Assembly (NCBI GenBank): GCA_934343805.1
Contig: CAKRIN010000013.1
Coordinates: 1-64,000 of the forward strand
DNA from: an uncultured Lachnospira sp.
GTDB lineage: Bacteria > Bacillota > Clostridia > Lachnospirales > Lachnospiraceae
DNA length: 64,000 bases
Direction: 5' to 3'
Below are positions 16,579-25,983 of the stretch, in pieces. The position numbers were made by a program, and so were the translations under genes. The notes below the pieces were generated by a model that saw only the letters and a program-made list of their open reading frames with translations, made no database searches and was not told where the DNA came from. Numbering within the stretch: the first letter of the stretch is position 1; every line of letters begins with the position of its first letter.

Positions 16579-18186
16579 TTACAACGCTGTACACTTAATA
16601 TCTGCGCCCTCTTTTATAAACTGGCAATAATCATACTTTTTCTTTATAAATAAGCATTGATCTCCAAACACAAGCTTGACGCCCACATATGCTGCGTCAT
16701 ATACCTTAATACATGCATTCTTTTCTTCTCCAAGCTGTGTACGGATTTCTTCCAACTCTTTCTTTTCTTTGTTAATCTCTTGTTCAAGCAATATAAGATT
16801 TCTCATAGTTCTTGTCTGAAGTTCATGCTTTTCTTTATCAAGACCGCCTTCAATTTCCTGTTTTTTTCTTAAAGCAGAAAGAAGCTGGTTGAGCTGTATT
16901 TTATTATCTCCAAGCTTTCCAAGACTATTTTTTAATTCATCAACTTTTCTCTTGGCTGCAGGGTCTACTCCAACCCCCACAGTTGTATTAGTTCCCATGG
17001 AATTACCTATAGACTTTGCTTCTATCTTAAAAATAGATTTAACTTCTCCACCTATAATAAGACCATTTCTTCCTGATGCTGTAATTGTTCCTTTTGCTGT
17101 GACCTTACTGTGTAATATTGAATCTGCTTCTATATTACCGCCTGCATACACACTTTCAGCACTCTCTATGAACTTGGATACAATATTCCCCCCTGCTTGG
17201 ATAACCGCCTTATTCATTCCCTGAACGCCTCTGTTGAATGTAATAGAACCACCTGATATTACAGTTGCCCCTTCAACAATTCCATTTACAGAAATATCTC
17301 CTGATGCTTTAACTGTAAAACCTGCAAGAATATTACCTGTTATATTAACATCTCCGTCATAATCAATATCTCCTGTCGAATTATCAACATCAACTAATTC
17401 AAGGACATTAGATACATATACTTTATCATTATCAAGTATAACATGTCCGCTTATCTGTGAAATCAGCTTTAATCCATCTTCAGATATTGTAAGATTTCTT
17501 CCATGTCTGAATATAACCTTTTTAACTTTCTTTGGAAGTACTCTTCGTCCAAGTACATCAACTCCGTCATCTCCCCGGTCCTCTCTGTGAAGCACAGCGA
17601 CAACATCTCCTGCCGAAACATGATTAATATTCTCCAACGTATGAAAATCCACAGTTCCATCATCATTCATCTTAGGACGTGGCTTCAAATCAATATTAAA
17701 CTTATACTCAACATATCCATCCTGTCCGTCTCTAGGCAGCTTTCCTGCAGCCACACGATAAGCACTGCCATAATTACGATTTTCAAGAAATTTCTGTATC
17801 ACATTCTTATCAACGCCTGTCTTAATCCCATTATACTCAAGATCCTTTTCAATTTCAGATTCTGTAAGCATGTCCGCCCCAACAAATGGCGGATAAAATA
17901 CAGCTTCCACACTCATGCAGTCAGCACCAATTCTGTAATCTCCGAACTCTGCATATGGATGCACCTTCTCATCCGAAACTTTAACCTCTGTAACTGCTGT
18001 TCTGCCTTTTTTAACAGCCTCATTAATTCTGACAATATCACATGATATTTTCTTGACATCTATGTAATACATTATATCTTCTATATTAACAGTTCCTTCA
18101 CCTGACTGTGACGGAAAAACTATCAGATACAATCCATCTTCTCTGGAGTCAAATTGAAAATATCCATTCCTGCACTCGTTAATCAT
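16579..18186 (-). CDS. FapA family protein (DUF342)
   Basis: A 535-residue cytoplasmic protein. An N-terminal region with an acidic surface (1-210) is followed by the DUF342 core: a beta-solenoid of glycine-rich repeats (about 250-390, for example SGDISVNGIVEGATVISGGS) resembling bactofilin and MinC folds, and a C-terminal coiled coil (about 405-490). FapA in Vibrio links a PTS signal to flagellar control; many clostridia carry DUF342 proteins near flagellar genes. It lies directly downstream of fliA. The family is well supported; the job here is unknown. Confidence 0.85.
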   Translation of the reverse strand: MINECRNGYFQFDSREDGLYLIVFPSQSGEGTVNIEDIMYYIDVKKISCDIVRINEAVKKGRTAVTEVKVSDEKVHPYAEFGDYRIGADCMSVEAVFYPPFVGADMLTESEIEKDLEYNGIKTGVDKNVIQKFLENRNYGSAYRVAAGKLPRDGQDGYVEYKFNIDLKPRPKMNDDGTVDFHTLENINHVSAGDVVAVLHREDRGDDGVDVLGRRVLPKKVKKVIFRHGRNLTISEDGLKLISQISGHVILDNDKVYVSNVLELVDVDNSTGDIDYDGDVNITGNILAGFTVKASGDISVNGIVEGATVISGGSITFNRGVQGMNKAVIQAGGNIVSKFIESAESVYAGGNIEADSILHSKVTAKGTITASGRNGLIIGGEVKSIFKIEAKSIGNSMGTNTTVGVGVDPAAKRKVDELKNSLGKLGDNKIQLNQLLSALRKKQEIEGGLDKEKHELQTRTMRNLILLEQEINKEKKELEEIRTQLGEEKNACIKVYDAAYVGVKLVFGDQCLFIKKKYDYCQFIKEGADIKCTAL

Positions 18187-18232
18187 ACGTCAGTTTCCCT
18201 TTCTTATGAATTTCATTACAAATCTCTTGTAT

Positions 18233-18991
18233 TTATAATGAAAAAACATAATCACCCAATATTTTTTTCATTTTATTCAACGCCTTCGTATGAAGCTGAG
18301 ATACTCTAGATTCCGATACTTCCAGTGTAAGGCTGATTTCTTTTAATGTCATCTCTTCATAATAGTATAATACAACAACACTTCTCTCTTTTTCTGTAAG
18401 CGAATCTATTGCTTTTACCATCATCTTTTTCAATTCTTCTTTTTCTACTGCATCTTCAGGCTGGTCAAAATGTGAATTTCCAACAGATTCCATCTTAACT
18501 TCACTGCCTGCCTCTGTATATTCATCAAGTGAAATAAGATTAGATGCTTTCATCTTTCCCTGCCAGTCAGATAATTCATCAACTGAAATCCCCAATTCAG
18601 CTGCAAGTTCTTCATCGCTTGCTATATGCCCCGTCTGACTCTCAATCTTTGCCATGGCAGCTTCAATTTTCTTTTGCTTCTGCCTGAGAGATCTTGGTAT
18701 CCAGTCCATTTTTCTTATCTGATCCAGAATGGCACCTCTAATTCTCAGACTTGCATATGTCTCGAACTTAACATTCTTACCATAATCAAACTTATCAATA
18801 GCATCTATAAGTCCAAATATTCCGTATCCTACCAAATCATCGTATTCAACATTATATCCAAGATACATATTCAACCGTCCAGCAACCAGCTTAACAAGCT
18901 GCGCATATTCAACAATCAGCTCATCACGATATTCATTGCTCCGAGTAGATATGTAATTCTTCCACAGTTTATCTCTGCCCGCCTCATCCAT
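18233..18991 (-). CDS. fliA: Flagellar sigma factor (FliA/SigD, sigma-28 family)
   Basis: RNA polymerase sigma factor for late flagellar and chemotaxis genes. The protein has region 2 (YDDLVGYGIFGLIDAIDKFD), region 3 (IRKMDWIPRSLRQKQKKIE) and a region 4 helix-turn-helix (LKEISLTLEVSESRVSQLH). The ATG at 18991 (MDEAGRDKLW) has GGGGG eight bases upstream, giving 252 residues; the open frame extends five codons to a TTG which lacks a well-placed site. No anti-sigma FlgM gene is in the window. It follows the chemotaxis genes, as sigD does in B. subtilis. Confidence 0.96.
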   Translation of the reverse strand: MDEAGRDKLWKNYISTRSNEYRDELIVEYAQLVKLVAGRLNMYLGYNVEYDDLVGYGIFGLIDAIDKFDYGKNVKFETYASLRIRGAILDQIRKMDWIPRSLRQKQKKIEAAMAKIESQTGHIASDEELAAELGISVDELSDWQGKMKASNLISLDEYTEAGSEVKMESVGNSHFDQPEDAVEKEELKKMMVKAIDSLTEKERSVVVLYYYEEMTLKEISLTLEVSESRVSQLHTKALNKMKKILGDYVFSL

Positions 18992-19070
18992 GGTCTGTGC
19001 CCCCAAAATAATAAAATATACTCCAATAATACCATAAAGCTATAACTTATGCCATAGTAATCATTCTAAA

Positions 19071-19355
19071 TTAATTATCCTGATTGGTTTTTCCATCATT
19101 ATCTGCATTATTTTCATCCAGTATATCGTTATCTCCCACATCATGGGATTTATCATCTTCTTTATCGTTCTTTTTCTGTACAACCTTATTGAGCGCAAAT
19201 CTTATTAATACACCACTTACATAAAAAGCAAGCATTATACTAACTAAAACCCACATAAAATTAACCAGTGAGTATCTATGTATTATCATAATCACACTGG
19301 TTATAAATCCAGCCAGCAATGTAATTATTGCTGGCACATTTCTAAACTTATTCAT
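19071..19355 (-). CDS. Small membrane protein of unknown function between cheD and fliA
   Basis: A 94-residue protein starting at ATG 19355 (MNKFRNVPAIITLLAGF) with AGGAGG four bases upstream; the longer frame to 19382 is rejected. Two hydrophobic segments (about 8-25 and 32-53) are followed by a basic stretch and a strongly acidic tail rich in Asp and Asn. The N-out or N-in topology cannot be told. It is not part of the B. subtilis operon. No family was recognised; location suggests a flagellar or chemotaxis accessory role. Confidence 0.75.
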   Translation of the reverse strand: MNKFRNVPAIITLLAGFITSVIMIIHRYSLVNFMWVLVSIMLAFYVSGVLIRFALNKVVQKKNDKEDDKSHDVGDNDILDENNADNDGKTNQDN

Positions 19356-19387
19356 ACAGCCTCCTATCGTTGGACAAACCATATTAT

Positions 19388-19879
19388 CTATATGACCTTC
19401 TGTGGTTTGCCTACTGCTTTAATAACATAATCTCCTGTTTCAGAATAAAATTCAACTGTTCTTCCGTAATTCTGTCCACAGTCCTCCGACAAAAGTCTTA
19501 TATGTAAATTCTTCAATTTTTCTTTGACAGCTATGGAGTTACGTTCTCCAACCCGCAGAGAATCATTATTGCTTTTATTAGCAAACATCTGTGCTCCTCC
19601 AGCTATCTTGGCAACGAGCCTGTTTTCACTTGCTCCAAGCAGGCGCATCTGATGTATAAGTTCATCAATTCCCGTATCTGCAAACTTTGCAATGTTACTG
19701 TTATTTCTGAACTGAGTACTGTCTGGAAGCATACAATGAAGTAGTCCACTCACTTTAGTTACCGGATCATATAACGCAACTCCGACGCATGAACCCAGCC
19801 CAAGGGTGGTAAGAGCATCTGGGCATTTGCATACTTTTAAATCAGCCATTCCAACCTTTATCATATTTCCCATATCCAT
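19388..19879 (-). CDS. cheD: Chemoreceptor glutamine deamidase CheD
   Basis: Deamidates glutamines on chemoreceptors and binds CheC, raising CheC phosphatase activity. The 163-residue protein carries the catalytic GLGSCVGVALYDP (Cys about 31) and GLLHCMLPDS (His about 48) motifs, and IAGGAQMF and VGERN segments typical of the family. It follows cheC by 26 bases; the pairing cheC-cheD is as in B. subtilis and Thermotoga. ATG at 19879 has an AGAG-type ribosome-binding site. Confidence 0.95.
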   Translation of the reverse strand: MDMGNMIKVGMADLKVCKCPDALTTLGLGSCVGVALYDPVTKVSGLLHCMLPDSTQFRNNSNIAKFADTGIDELIHQMRLLGASENRLVAKIAGGAQMFANKSNNDSLRVGERNSIAVKEKLKNLHIRLLSEDCGQNYGRTVEFYSETGDYVIKAVGKPQKVI

Positions 19880-19905
19880 ATAAACTCTTTCAATAAAACC
19901 AATTA

Positions 19906-20532
19906 TTATACACCCAGTGAATCTAACAAAACATCATATGACTCCAACTCAGGAATCATAAGGAAATAACCATTAACAAAATCCATTTCTCCAAACTGCG
20001 ACTGAATAAGTAATAACTTATCTCCATACTTTCCAAATTCTGAAGCAGGGACACTTAATAATGCTCCTATCATATCTATCGTCATCTCTGGAACAGTAGA
20101 TATCATCTTAAGATTAGTGAGCTTGGAAATAGCTGTAAGATACGAACCAGAAACAATGTTTCCTATTTCATTAAGGGCTGACATTTCCATTTCTGAAAAC
20201 TCTGACCCTGCTTCAACACCATTTTCCATATCCTGCATCATTAACGTATTAACCAGATGATGTGCTGATTTGGTATCAAACAGGAACATCATCATTCCAT
20301 GTACATCACCTTCAAACCCAAGAAGTATGCCCACTACCGTCTGGTCTTCATCGCCCATTATCTCCGATATCTGGTTAAATGGTATAAGTGCTACCTTTGG
20401 AACTGACATATCCATTTTCTGGTTAAGCATCTGAGACAATGCTGTTGTCGCATTACCTGCTCCTATATTTCCTATTTCTCTTAATACATCATACTGAATA
20501 TCATTAAGTTCATTCAAATCTATTCTAGACAT
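19906..20532 (-). CDS. cheC: CheY-P phosphatase CheC
   Basis: Removes phosphate from CheY-P and is part of the adaptation feedback with CheD. Both phosphatase centres are visible: EIGNIGAGNATTALSQML near the N-terminus and EIGNIVSGSYLTAIS in the second half, each with the conserved Glu and Asn, so it should be active. From ATG at 20532 (MSRIDLNELND), with GGGGAGAAGG upstream, it has 208 residues, the usual length; the longer frame to 20568 overlaps cheW and is not needed. Confidence 0.95.
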   Translation of the reverse strand: MSRIDLNELNDIQYDVLREIGNIGAGNATTALSQMLNQKMDMSVPKVALIPFNQISEIMGDEDQTVVGILLGFEGDVHGMMMFLFDTKSAHHLVNTLMMQDMENGVEAGSEFSEMEMSALNEIGNIVSGSYLTAISKLTNLKMISTVPEMTIDMIGALLSVPASEFGKYGDKLLLIQSQFGEMDFVNGYFLMIPELESYDVLLDSLGV

Positions 20533-20548
20533 ACCTTCTCCCCTTATG

Positions 20549-21022
20549 CTAATCATTTTCCACAACAAGACTCACGATATCAAGAAGTGATATAAGTTCT
20601 CCATCTTTCTTTCCTATTGCACTAATATAGTTAGCTGCCGCATCATCGTTTGAAGATCTGCTTACACGCTCGATATCATCGTTCTCAAGAGTAACAACTT
20701 CCTTAACCTGATCTACAATAACACCAATTGATGCACCTTCAACTTTAACAATTATAAATCTTGTCTTATCAGTAAGTTCATCTGGTTCAAGTCCCAGCTT
20801 AAGTCTCATGCTCATAATAGGGCATATCTCACCTCTTAAGTTAATTACCCCCTTATAATACGGCTGAGTTTTAGGAACTCTTGTAATATTCTGGCTTCTT
20901 ACAATATTATCAATATACTTGATATCAATGCCGTACTGTTCGTTTCCTATCTTAACAACAATATACTGTACAGAAGTTGTTGATTCTGCGTTCTTATCTT
21001 CTATTGCATTAATATTCTCCAT
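20549..21022 (-). CDS. cheW: Chemotaxis adaptor CheW
   Basis: Scaffold that joins chemoreceptors to the CheA kinase. It is a single CheW domain of about 157 residues (TTSVQYIVVKIGNEQYGIDI start, with VPKTQPYYKGVINLRGEICP and the VDQVKEVVTL region). Encoded between cheA and cheC, 14 bases after cheA. A second CheW-like domain is the C-terminus of CheA itself. Confidence 0.96.
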   Translation of the reverse strand: MENINAIEDKNAESTTSVQYIVVKIGNEQYGIDIKYIDNIVRSQNITRVPKTQPYYKGVINLRGEICPIMSMRLKLGLEPDELTDKTRFIIVKVEGASIGVIVDQVKEVVTLENDDIERVSRSSNDDAAANYISAIGKKDGELISLLDIVSLVVEND

Positions 21023-21036
21023 TATCTTATCCTCCC

Positions 21037-23151
21037 CTATACAAGTGTATTAGCATCAATAATAAGAGCTACTGAACCATCGCCAAGAATTGTTGCTCCA
21101 CTTATCATTCTGTTAATATTAATGTACTTACCGAGTGACTTAATAACAATCTCCATCTGTCCGATAAGATTATCAACAACAAGACCAGCAAGCTTATCGC
21201 CTTTTCTTACAATAACTATCACGATGTTATCTGACTCTTCTGGTTTTCCTGGAATATCAAGAAGCTCCCTGAGTCTTATAAGTGGAATTACATTACCTCT
21301 TAAGTTAATAACTTCCTTAGCATGAACATATTTAATCTCACTGACAGGCACATCTTCAATAGTTTCAATTGATCCAAGAGCTATAGCATACTTCTCTTCA
21401 CCAACCTTAACCATAAGTGCCTGAATAATTGCAAGTGTAAGCGGAAGTCTTATACTAAATGTACTTCCTTCTCCATATGTAGTTTTAACCTCAACGTCTC
21501 CGCCAAGTGCCTCAATCTTAGACTTAACAACATCAAGACCTACGCCTCTTCCTGACACATCTGTAACTTTATCCGATGTTGAAAAGCTTGGTTTAAACAG
21601 AAGATCAATAGCTTCTTTCTCTGTAAGTGCATCAGCCTGTTCCTGAGTAAGACTACCCTTCTCAACTGCCTTCTGCTTAACCTTTTCTACATCAATACCA
21701 TTACCATCATCTCTTACCTCAATAACAACATTGTTACCTTCCTGATAAGCATCAAGCCAGATAGAACCTACTTCCGGCTTACCTCTTTCAGCTCTTACTT
21801 CTGCACTTTCAAGGCCATGGTCAGCAGAATTTCTAAGAAGATGCATAATAGGATCTCCTATTTCATCAATAACAGTTCTGTCAAGCTCTGTTTCCTCACC
21901 TGACATATAAAGTTCCATCTTCTTGCCAAGCTTCTTATTAAGATCTCTTATCATTCTAGGATACTTGGCAAATACACTCTCAATTGGCATCATTCTGACC
22001 TTCATGACTGATTCATGAAGATTAGTTGTAACCCTTTCAAGATATTCAATCTGTTCACCAAACTTCTGATTAACAGATGTTGTTCCATCCTCAGAAACAC
22101 TTGCAGATACAAGTCCATTCTTTGCAATAATAAGTTCACTTACAAGATTCATAAGAACATCCAGCTTTTCAATATCAACACGTACTGTATGGCTGACTGT
22201 CTTAGTAGACTTATTATTAGCAGCTGGTGCCTGTTTCTTGGCAGCTGGCACTGGCTTATTCTCAGTTTCAGAGTTCTTCTCTTCCTGTCTTGACTCTTCT
22301 TTCTGTTCTTCTTTTTCTTCCTCTTCTTCTGCAAAAGGAACTGTAATAGCCTCACCTGAAGCATCCTTTATCTCTGAAACATTCTTAATAATTCCCACAA
22401 TTGAATCATAGCTTTCCTCTGTCACAACTACAATACTGAAATCAAGTTCAAACTTCTCATCTTCAATATCCTGTGCTGAAGGCTCTGACTTAATAATATC
22501 GCAGTGTCCTTCAAGATTCTTAAACACAAGAAAAGCTCTTGCTGCCTTAAGAATACAATTCTCATCAACACTGACCTTAATTACAAATACATTCAGTTTC
22601 TTTTCAAGAGCTTCATTGACAGCATTTTTTTCAAAATCAGCAAATATAAGATTATTATATTTATCATAGCCACCTGCTGCAGCTTTAGCATTATCACTTG
22701 ATTCATCCTGTTCCTGCTTTGGTGTCTCATCCTTCTTTGGTTCAGCAGGAAGTGCTCCCTTATCTTCGCTGTTAACAATAAACGAATTAAGAGCCTTAAT
22801 TATAGGTTCATTATCATCAGTTCCCTCATCAGATGTCTCCTGAATATTATTAACATACTGTTCAAGTGCATCAAGGCACTGGAATAATACATCTACCATT
22901 CTTGAATCGACTTTAATATTACCATTACGGACCTCAGAAAATACATTTTCCATATCATGGGTAAGATTCTGCATTCTCTTATATCCCATTGTACCAGCCA
23001 TACCTTTAAGGGAATGTGCCGCCCTGAAAATCTCATTAATAGTATCACTGTTATCAGGTTCCTTTTCAAGAATCATAATACCATCGCTAAGATTCTGTAA
23101 ATGTTCATTTGATTCATCAATAAATATCTCTAAATACTGGCTTACATCCAT
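21037..23151 (-). CDS. cheA: Chemotaxis histidine kinase CheA
   Basis: Receptor-controlled kinase that phosphorylates CheY and CheB. Start ATG at 23151 (MDVSQYLEIF) with GTGGGGGT upstream gives 704 residues. Domains: HPt with the phosphorylated His at about 46 (FRAAHSLKGMAG), a response-regulator-binding P2 region within a Lys/Glu/Gln-rich linker, dimerisation helices (about 330-390), an HATPase core with LRNSADHGLE, DDGNGID and GRGVGLDVVK, and a C-terminal CheW-like domain. An Ala/Lys/Pro-rich stretch about residues 290-325 precedes the dimerisation part. The ATG lies one base after the cheB stop. Confidence 0.97.
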   Translation of the reverse strand: MDVSQYLEIFIDESNEHLQNLSDGIMILEKEPDNSDTINEIFRAAHSLKGMAGTMGYKRMQNLTHDMENVFSEVRNGNIKVDSRMVDVLFQCLDALEQYVNNIQETSDEGTDDNEPIIKALNSFIVNSEDKGALPAEPKKDETPKQEQDESSDNAKAAAGGYDKYNNLIFADFEKNAVNEALEKKLNVFVIKVSVDENCILKAARAFLVFKNLEGHCDIIKSEPSAQDIEDEKFELDFSIVVVTEESYDSIVGIIKNVSEIKDASGEAITVPFAEEEEEKEEQKEESRQEEKNSETENKPVPAAKKQAPAANNKSTKTVSHTVRVDIEKLDVLMNLVSELIIAKNGLVSASVSEDGTTSVNQKFGEQIEYLERVTTNLHESVMKVRMMPIESVFAKYPRMIRDLNKKLGKKMELYMSGEETELDRTVIDEIGDPIMHLLRNSADHGLESAEVRAERGKPEVGSIWLDAYQEGNNVVIEVRDDGNGIDVEKVKQKAVEKGSLTQEQADALTEKEAIDLLFKPSFSTSDKVTDVSGRGVGLDVVKSKIEALGGDVEVKTTYGEGSTFSIRLPLTLAIIQALMVKVGEEKYAIALGSIETIEDVPVSEIKYVHAKEVINLRGNVIPLIRLRELLDIPGKPEESDNIVIVIVRKGDKLAGLVVDNLIGQMEIVIKSLGKYININRMISGATILGDGSVALIIDANTLV

Positions 23152-23152
23152 T

Positions 23153-24367
23153 CTAAGATACCCCCACATTCTTTGTTATAGTTTCTGCAATTTTATTAAG
23201 AGGAACTACTTCATCCACCAGACCGGTCTGTGCTATCGCCTTAGGCATTCCATATACAACGCAGCTGTCTTCGTCCTGTGCAATAACATGAATTTTCTTC
23301 TTTCCGTCTGAAAGTGCTTTAATTCCTTCTGTACCGTCAGCTCCCATGCCTGTAAGTACAACACAAGTAATCTCATCATAATTACAATTAACAAGTGACT
23401 TGTACATAACATTGGCACATGGTCTCAACCCTTCAACGGCTGGTTCATCACTGAGCTTTATGCTATATCCTGAACCATTCCTTACAACCCTTATATGCTT
23501 TCCTCCAGGTGCAATATACACCCATCCTTTTTCAATTGAATCACCATCTGCGCCTTCCTTCACATTAATATCACTTATCTCGTTAAGTCTGGCAGCAAGA
23601 GATGCTGTGAATCCAGCTGGCATATGCTGTACAAGTACAACTCCTGCATCAAGATTCTTAGGAAGCATAGGTATTACCTGTTGTAATGACTTCGGGCCAC
23701 CAGTTGAGCACGCTAATGCAACAACTTTCTTACTTCCACTCTTAATATTGGTATAATGTGATGGATTAACCTTAGGTGGAATCTTATCATTAAGCTCATT
23801 TCTTCTCCTCAATGCAGATATTGCAGCATTGGATGCTTTCTTATCTGAAAATGCCGAAGAAAAAGCTGATGTCTTGTCCCTTAACGAAGCTGTGCCTGAT
23901 AGTCTTGTGCTGACAGAGCCAGATGATCTTGTTATCGATCTTGTTCTTTCTATAGAAGCCTTGGAATTAGTGGCTACATTCAGCATATTGTGAATTCTCT
24001 GCTTAAAATTATCGCTCTTGGTTTCAAGATAATTCTCTGGCTTGGTAACAAAATCAAATGCACCATACTCAAGTGCCTGTATAGTTTCCTTAGCGCCCTC
24101 TTTAGCCACGGTGCTGACTACAATAACTGTCTGTTCAATATGATTCTTCTGAAGATTCCTGAGTAACTCAATCCCATTCATCTTAGGCATATTGATATCG
24201 AGAATAATAGCACTGTATAGATTAGGATTAGACACTATCATATCAAATCCTTCAACACCATCTTTTGCAATAGCAGCTACTTCGTACTCATTACTTTCAT
24301 TAATTATATCAGATATAACTCTTCTCATGAGTGCAGAGTCATCTATAACCAGTATTTTTTTTGCCAC
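23153..24367 (-). CDS. cheB: Chemoreceptor methylesterase/deamidase CheB
   Basis: Removes methyl groups from receptors when phosphorylated by CheA. The N-terminal receiver has the acceptor Asp in SAIILDINMPKMNG (about 57); a Ser/Arg-rich linker (about 135-205) leads to the esterase domain with LACSTGGPKSLQQ (catalytic Ser), VQHMPAGFT (His) and GMGADGTEG (Asp). Translation starts at GTG 24367 with GAGGGG eight bases upstream. CheR, the opposing methyltransferase, is not in this window. Confidence 0.97.
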   Translation of the reverse strand: MAKKILVIDDSALMRRVISDIINESNEYEVAAIAKDGVEGFDMIVSNPNLYSAIILDINMPKMNGIELLRNLQKNHIEQTVIVVSTVAKEGAKETIQALEYGAFDFVTKPENYLETKSDNFKQRIHNMLNVATNSKASIERTRSITRSSGSVSTRLSGTASLRDKTSAFSSAFSDKKASNAAISALRRRNELNDKIPPKVNPSHYTNIKSGSKKVVALACSTGGPKSLQQVIPMLPKNLDAGVVLVQHMPAGFTASLAARLNEISDINVKEGADGDSIEKGWVYIAPGGKHIRVVRNGSGYSIKLSDEPAVEGLRPCANVMYKSLVNCNYDEITCVVLTGMGADGTEGIKALSDGKKKIHVIAQDEDSCVVYGMPKAIAQTGLVDEVVPLNKIAETITKNVGVS

Positions 24368-24368
24368 T

Positions 24369-25088
24369 CTACAATCCCCTCTCTTTCTGTCGCATTAACC
24401 TTTGTTGTATAAATATGAATTTTATTATATCTTCAGTATCTTCCCTGCTATTCATAATAAACTGCAGTCTGTTATCATACATGCTTTCATCATTCATATT
24501 TCTAAATGAAGCTATAACAGCAGCCACAAGCTCCATATTCTTAACCTTACCATTAAATTCAATAGAAAATTTCACAACAACAATAGCATCCTTAACATAC
24601 TGCCTTTTAGTAAATATTCTCAGACCGCCTCCACTTATATCAATTATAGTTCCCTTTTCTTCAGGCATCATAAGCCTTGATGGTATAGCCAGCCTATTTT
24701 CAAGCTCCTGTCTTTCATCCTGGGTAAGAGAAACAATATCAACAGGTATAGAACATTCAAGTCTGTAATATTCACGTCTCTGGAATTTCTTAAGAGGTGT
24801 TTGAGGCTTTAATTCCATAGTGAATATATTACCTTCTTTTCCTCTGTTTGAAACCAGACAATCTGCTCTGTAAATAGATTTTCCAGCATAAAAATATGTC
24901 TCAAGCATATTTCCGACTTCCAGAACAATAAGCTTACCCTTATCAACAGGCATAGTACATATAATGCAGTCATCACGAAAATCCATTACCTGACTAGTAA
25001 ACATTTCCCTGTTTCCAGAATCATCTGTATAATGATTTGTTTTAATGTAGACCTCTACCTTAGCTCCTACAACAAGTGGTTCAAACAT
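24369..25088 (-). CDS. PilZ domain c-di-GMP receptor, YcgR/DgrA-like
   Basis: A 239-residue protein with an N-terminal YcgR-like beta domain (about 1-95) and a C-terminal PilZ domain. The c-di-GMP motifs are complete: FQRREYYRLE (RxxxR, about 104-113) and DISGGGLRIF (DxSxxG, about 150). Proteins of this type act on the motor or stator to slow rotation when c-di-GMP is high. B. subtilis encodes its homologue elsewhere; here it lies between flhG and cheB in the fla/che operon, 16 bases after flhG. Confidence 0.9.
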   Translation of the reverse strand: MFEPLVVGAKVEVYIKTNHYTDDSGNREMFTSQVMDFRDDCIICTMPVDKGKLIVLEVGNMLETYFYAGKSIYRADCLVSNRGKEGNIFTMELKPQTPLKKFQRREYYRLECSIPVDIVSLTQDERQELENRLAIPSRLMMPEEKGTIIDISGGGLRIFTKRQYVKDAIVVVKFSIEFNGKVKNMELVAAVIASFRNMNDESMYDNRLQFIMNSREDTEDIIKFIFIQQRLMRQKERGL

Positions 25089-25104
25089 TTACTCACCCCA
25101 TTCA

Positions 25105-25983
25105 TCATAAGTTTTTAGCAAATACCGACTTAAGATACCCTCGTATACCTCTGCGATATACCGGCACATCCATTTCTCCTGCAATAATCCTTGATGCTAT
25201 ATCTTCAAAATGCTTAGTTGATACAGCATTTGGATATATAAGTGAAACTGGCTGCTGTCTCATAACAGCCTTAACAATATTATTATCCTGTGGTACACAT
25301 CCAAGGTACTGGATATTAACATTCAGGAACTTTGTAACAACCATATTTAGTTTCTCATATAAATTACGGGCTTCATTCTCTGAATTAACCCTGTTAGCAA
25401 TCATCTTAATATTAGCTTCGCCTTTTCTGAAATTCTCATGCATTGCCAATGCCTTCAATAAAGCATAGGAATCCGTTATAGATGTCGGTTCAGGCGTAGT
25501 AACAAGTATCGTTTCCGGACTGGCCACAAGAAATTCCATAACAGATGGGGATATTCCTGCACCCGTGTCAATAATGATAACATCTGCCATATTTTCAAGA
25601 TCTGACAGCTTACTGACAAGCCTTTTTACCTGTTCCTTGTCAAGATTAACAAGTCTGGCAATTCCAGAACCTCCGGATATGAACTTAACCCCTTCTGGTC
25701 CTTCCATAACAATATCCTTAAGCTCTTTTCCCTTAAACATCATATCACTTAAGTTGTACTGTGGTATAACCCCGAACATAACCTCTATATTAGCAAGTCC
25801 AAAATCAGCATCGAGAATAATTACCTTTTTGCCCATCTTGGTAAACTGTATGGCAAGATTAATAGAAACACTGGACTTTCCTACTCCACCCTTTCCACTT
25901 GTAACTGCTATAACCCTTGCATTAGTTACTTCTTTCTGGTTCTGCCTTTTAATTATATTGCGAAGATTCTCTGCCTGATCCAT
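25105..25983 (-). CDS. flhG: Flagellar number regulator FlhG (YlxH, MinD-like ATPase)
   Basis: MinD/ParA-type ATPase that limits flagellar number and works with FlhF. The deviant Walker A is SGKGGVGKSSVS (about residues 29-40), followed by ILDADFGLANIE (A') and IIDTGAGIS (Walker B). The C-terminus resembles a membrane-targeting amphipathic helix (RGIRGYLKSVFAKNL). It begins with an ATG sharing one base with the flhF stop, so the pair is translationally coupled. The N-terminus has the DQAENLR motif that stimulates FlhF. Confidence 0.94.
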   Translation of the reverse strand: MDQAENLRNIIKRQNQKEVTNARVIAVTSGKGGVGKSSVSINLAIQFTKMGKKVIILDADFGLANIEVMFGVIPQYNLSDMMFKGKELKDIVMEGPEGVKFISGGSGIARLVNLDKEQVKRLVSKLSDLENMADVIIIDTGAGISPSVMEFLVASPETILVTTPEPTSITDSYALLKALAMHENFRKGEANIKMIANRVNSENEARNLYEKLNMVVTKFLNVNIQYLGCVPQDNNIVKAVMRQQPVSLIYPNAVSTKHFEDIASRIIAGEMDVPVYRRGIRGYLKSVFAKNL

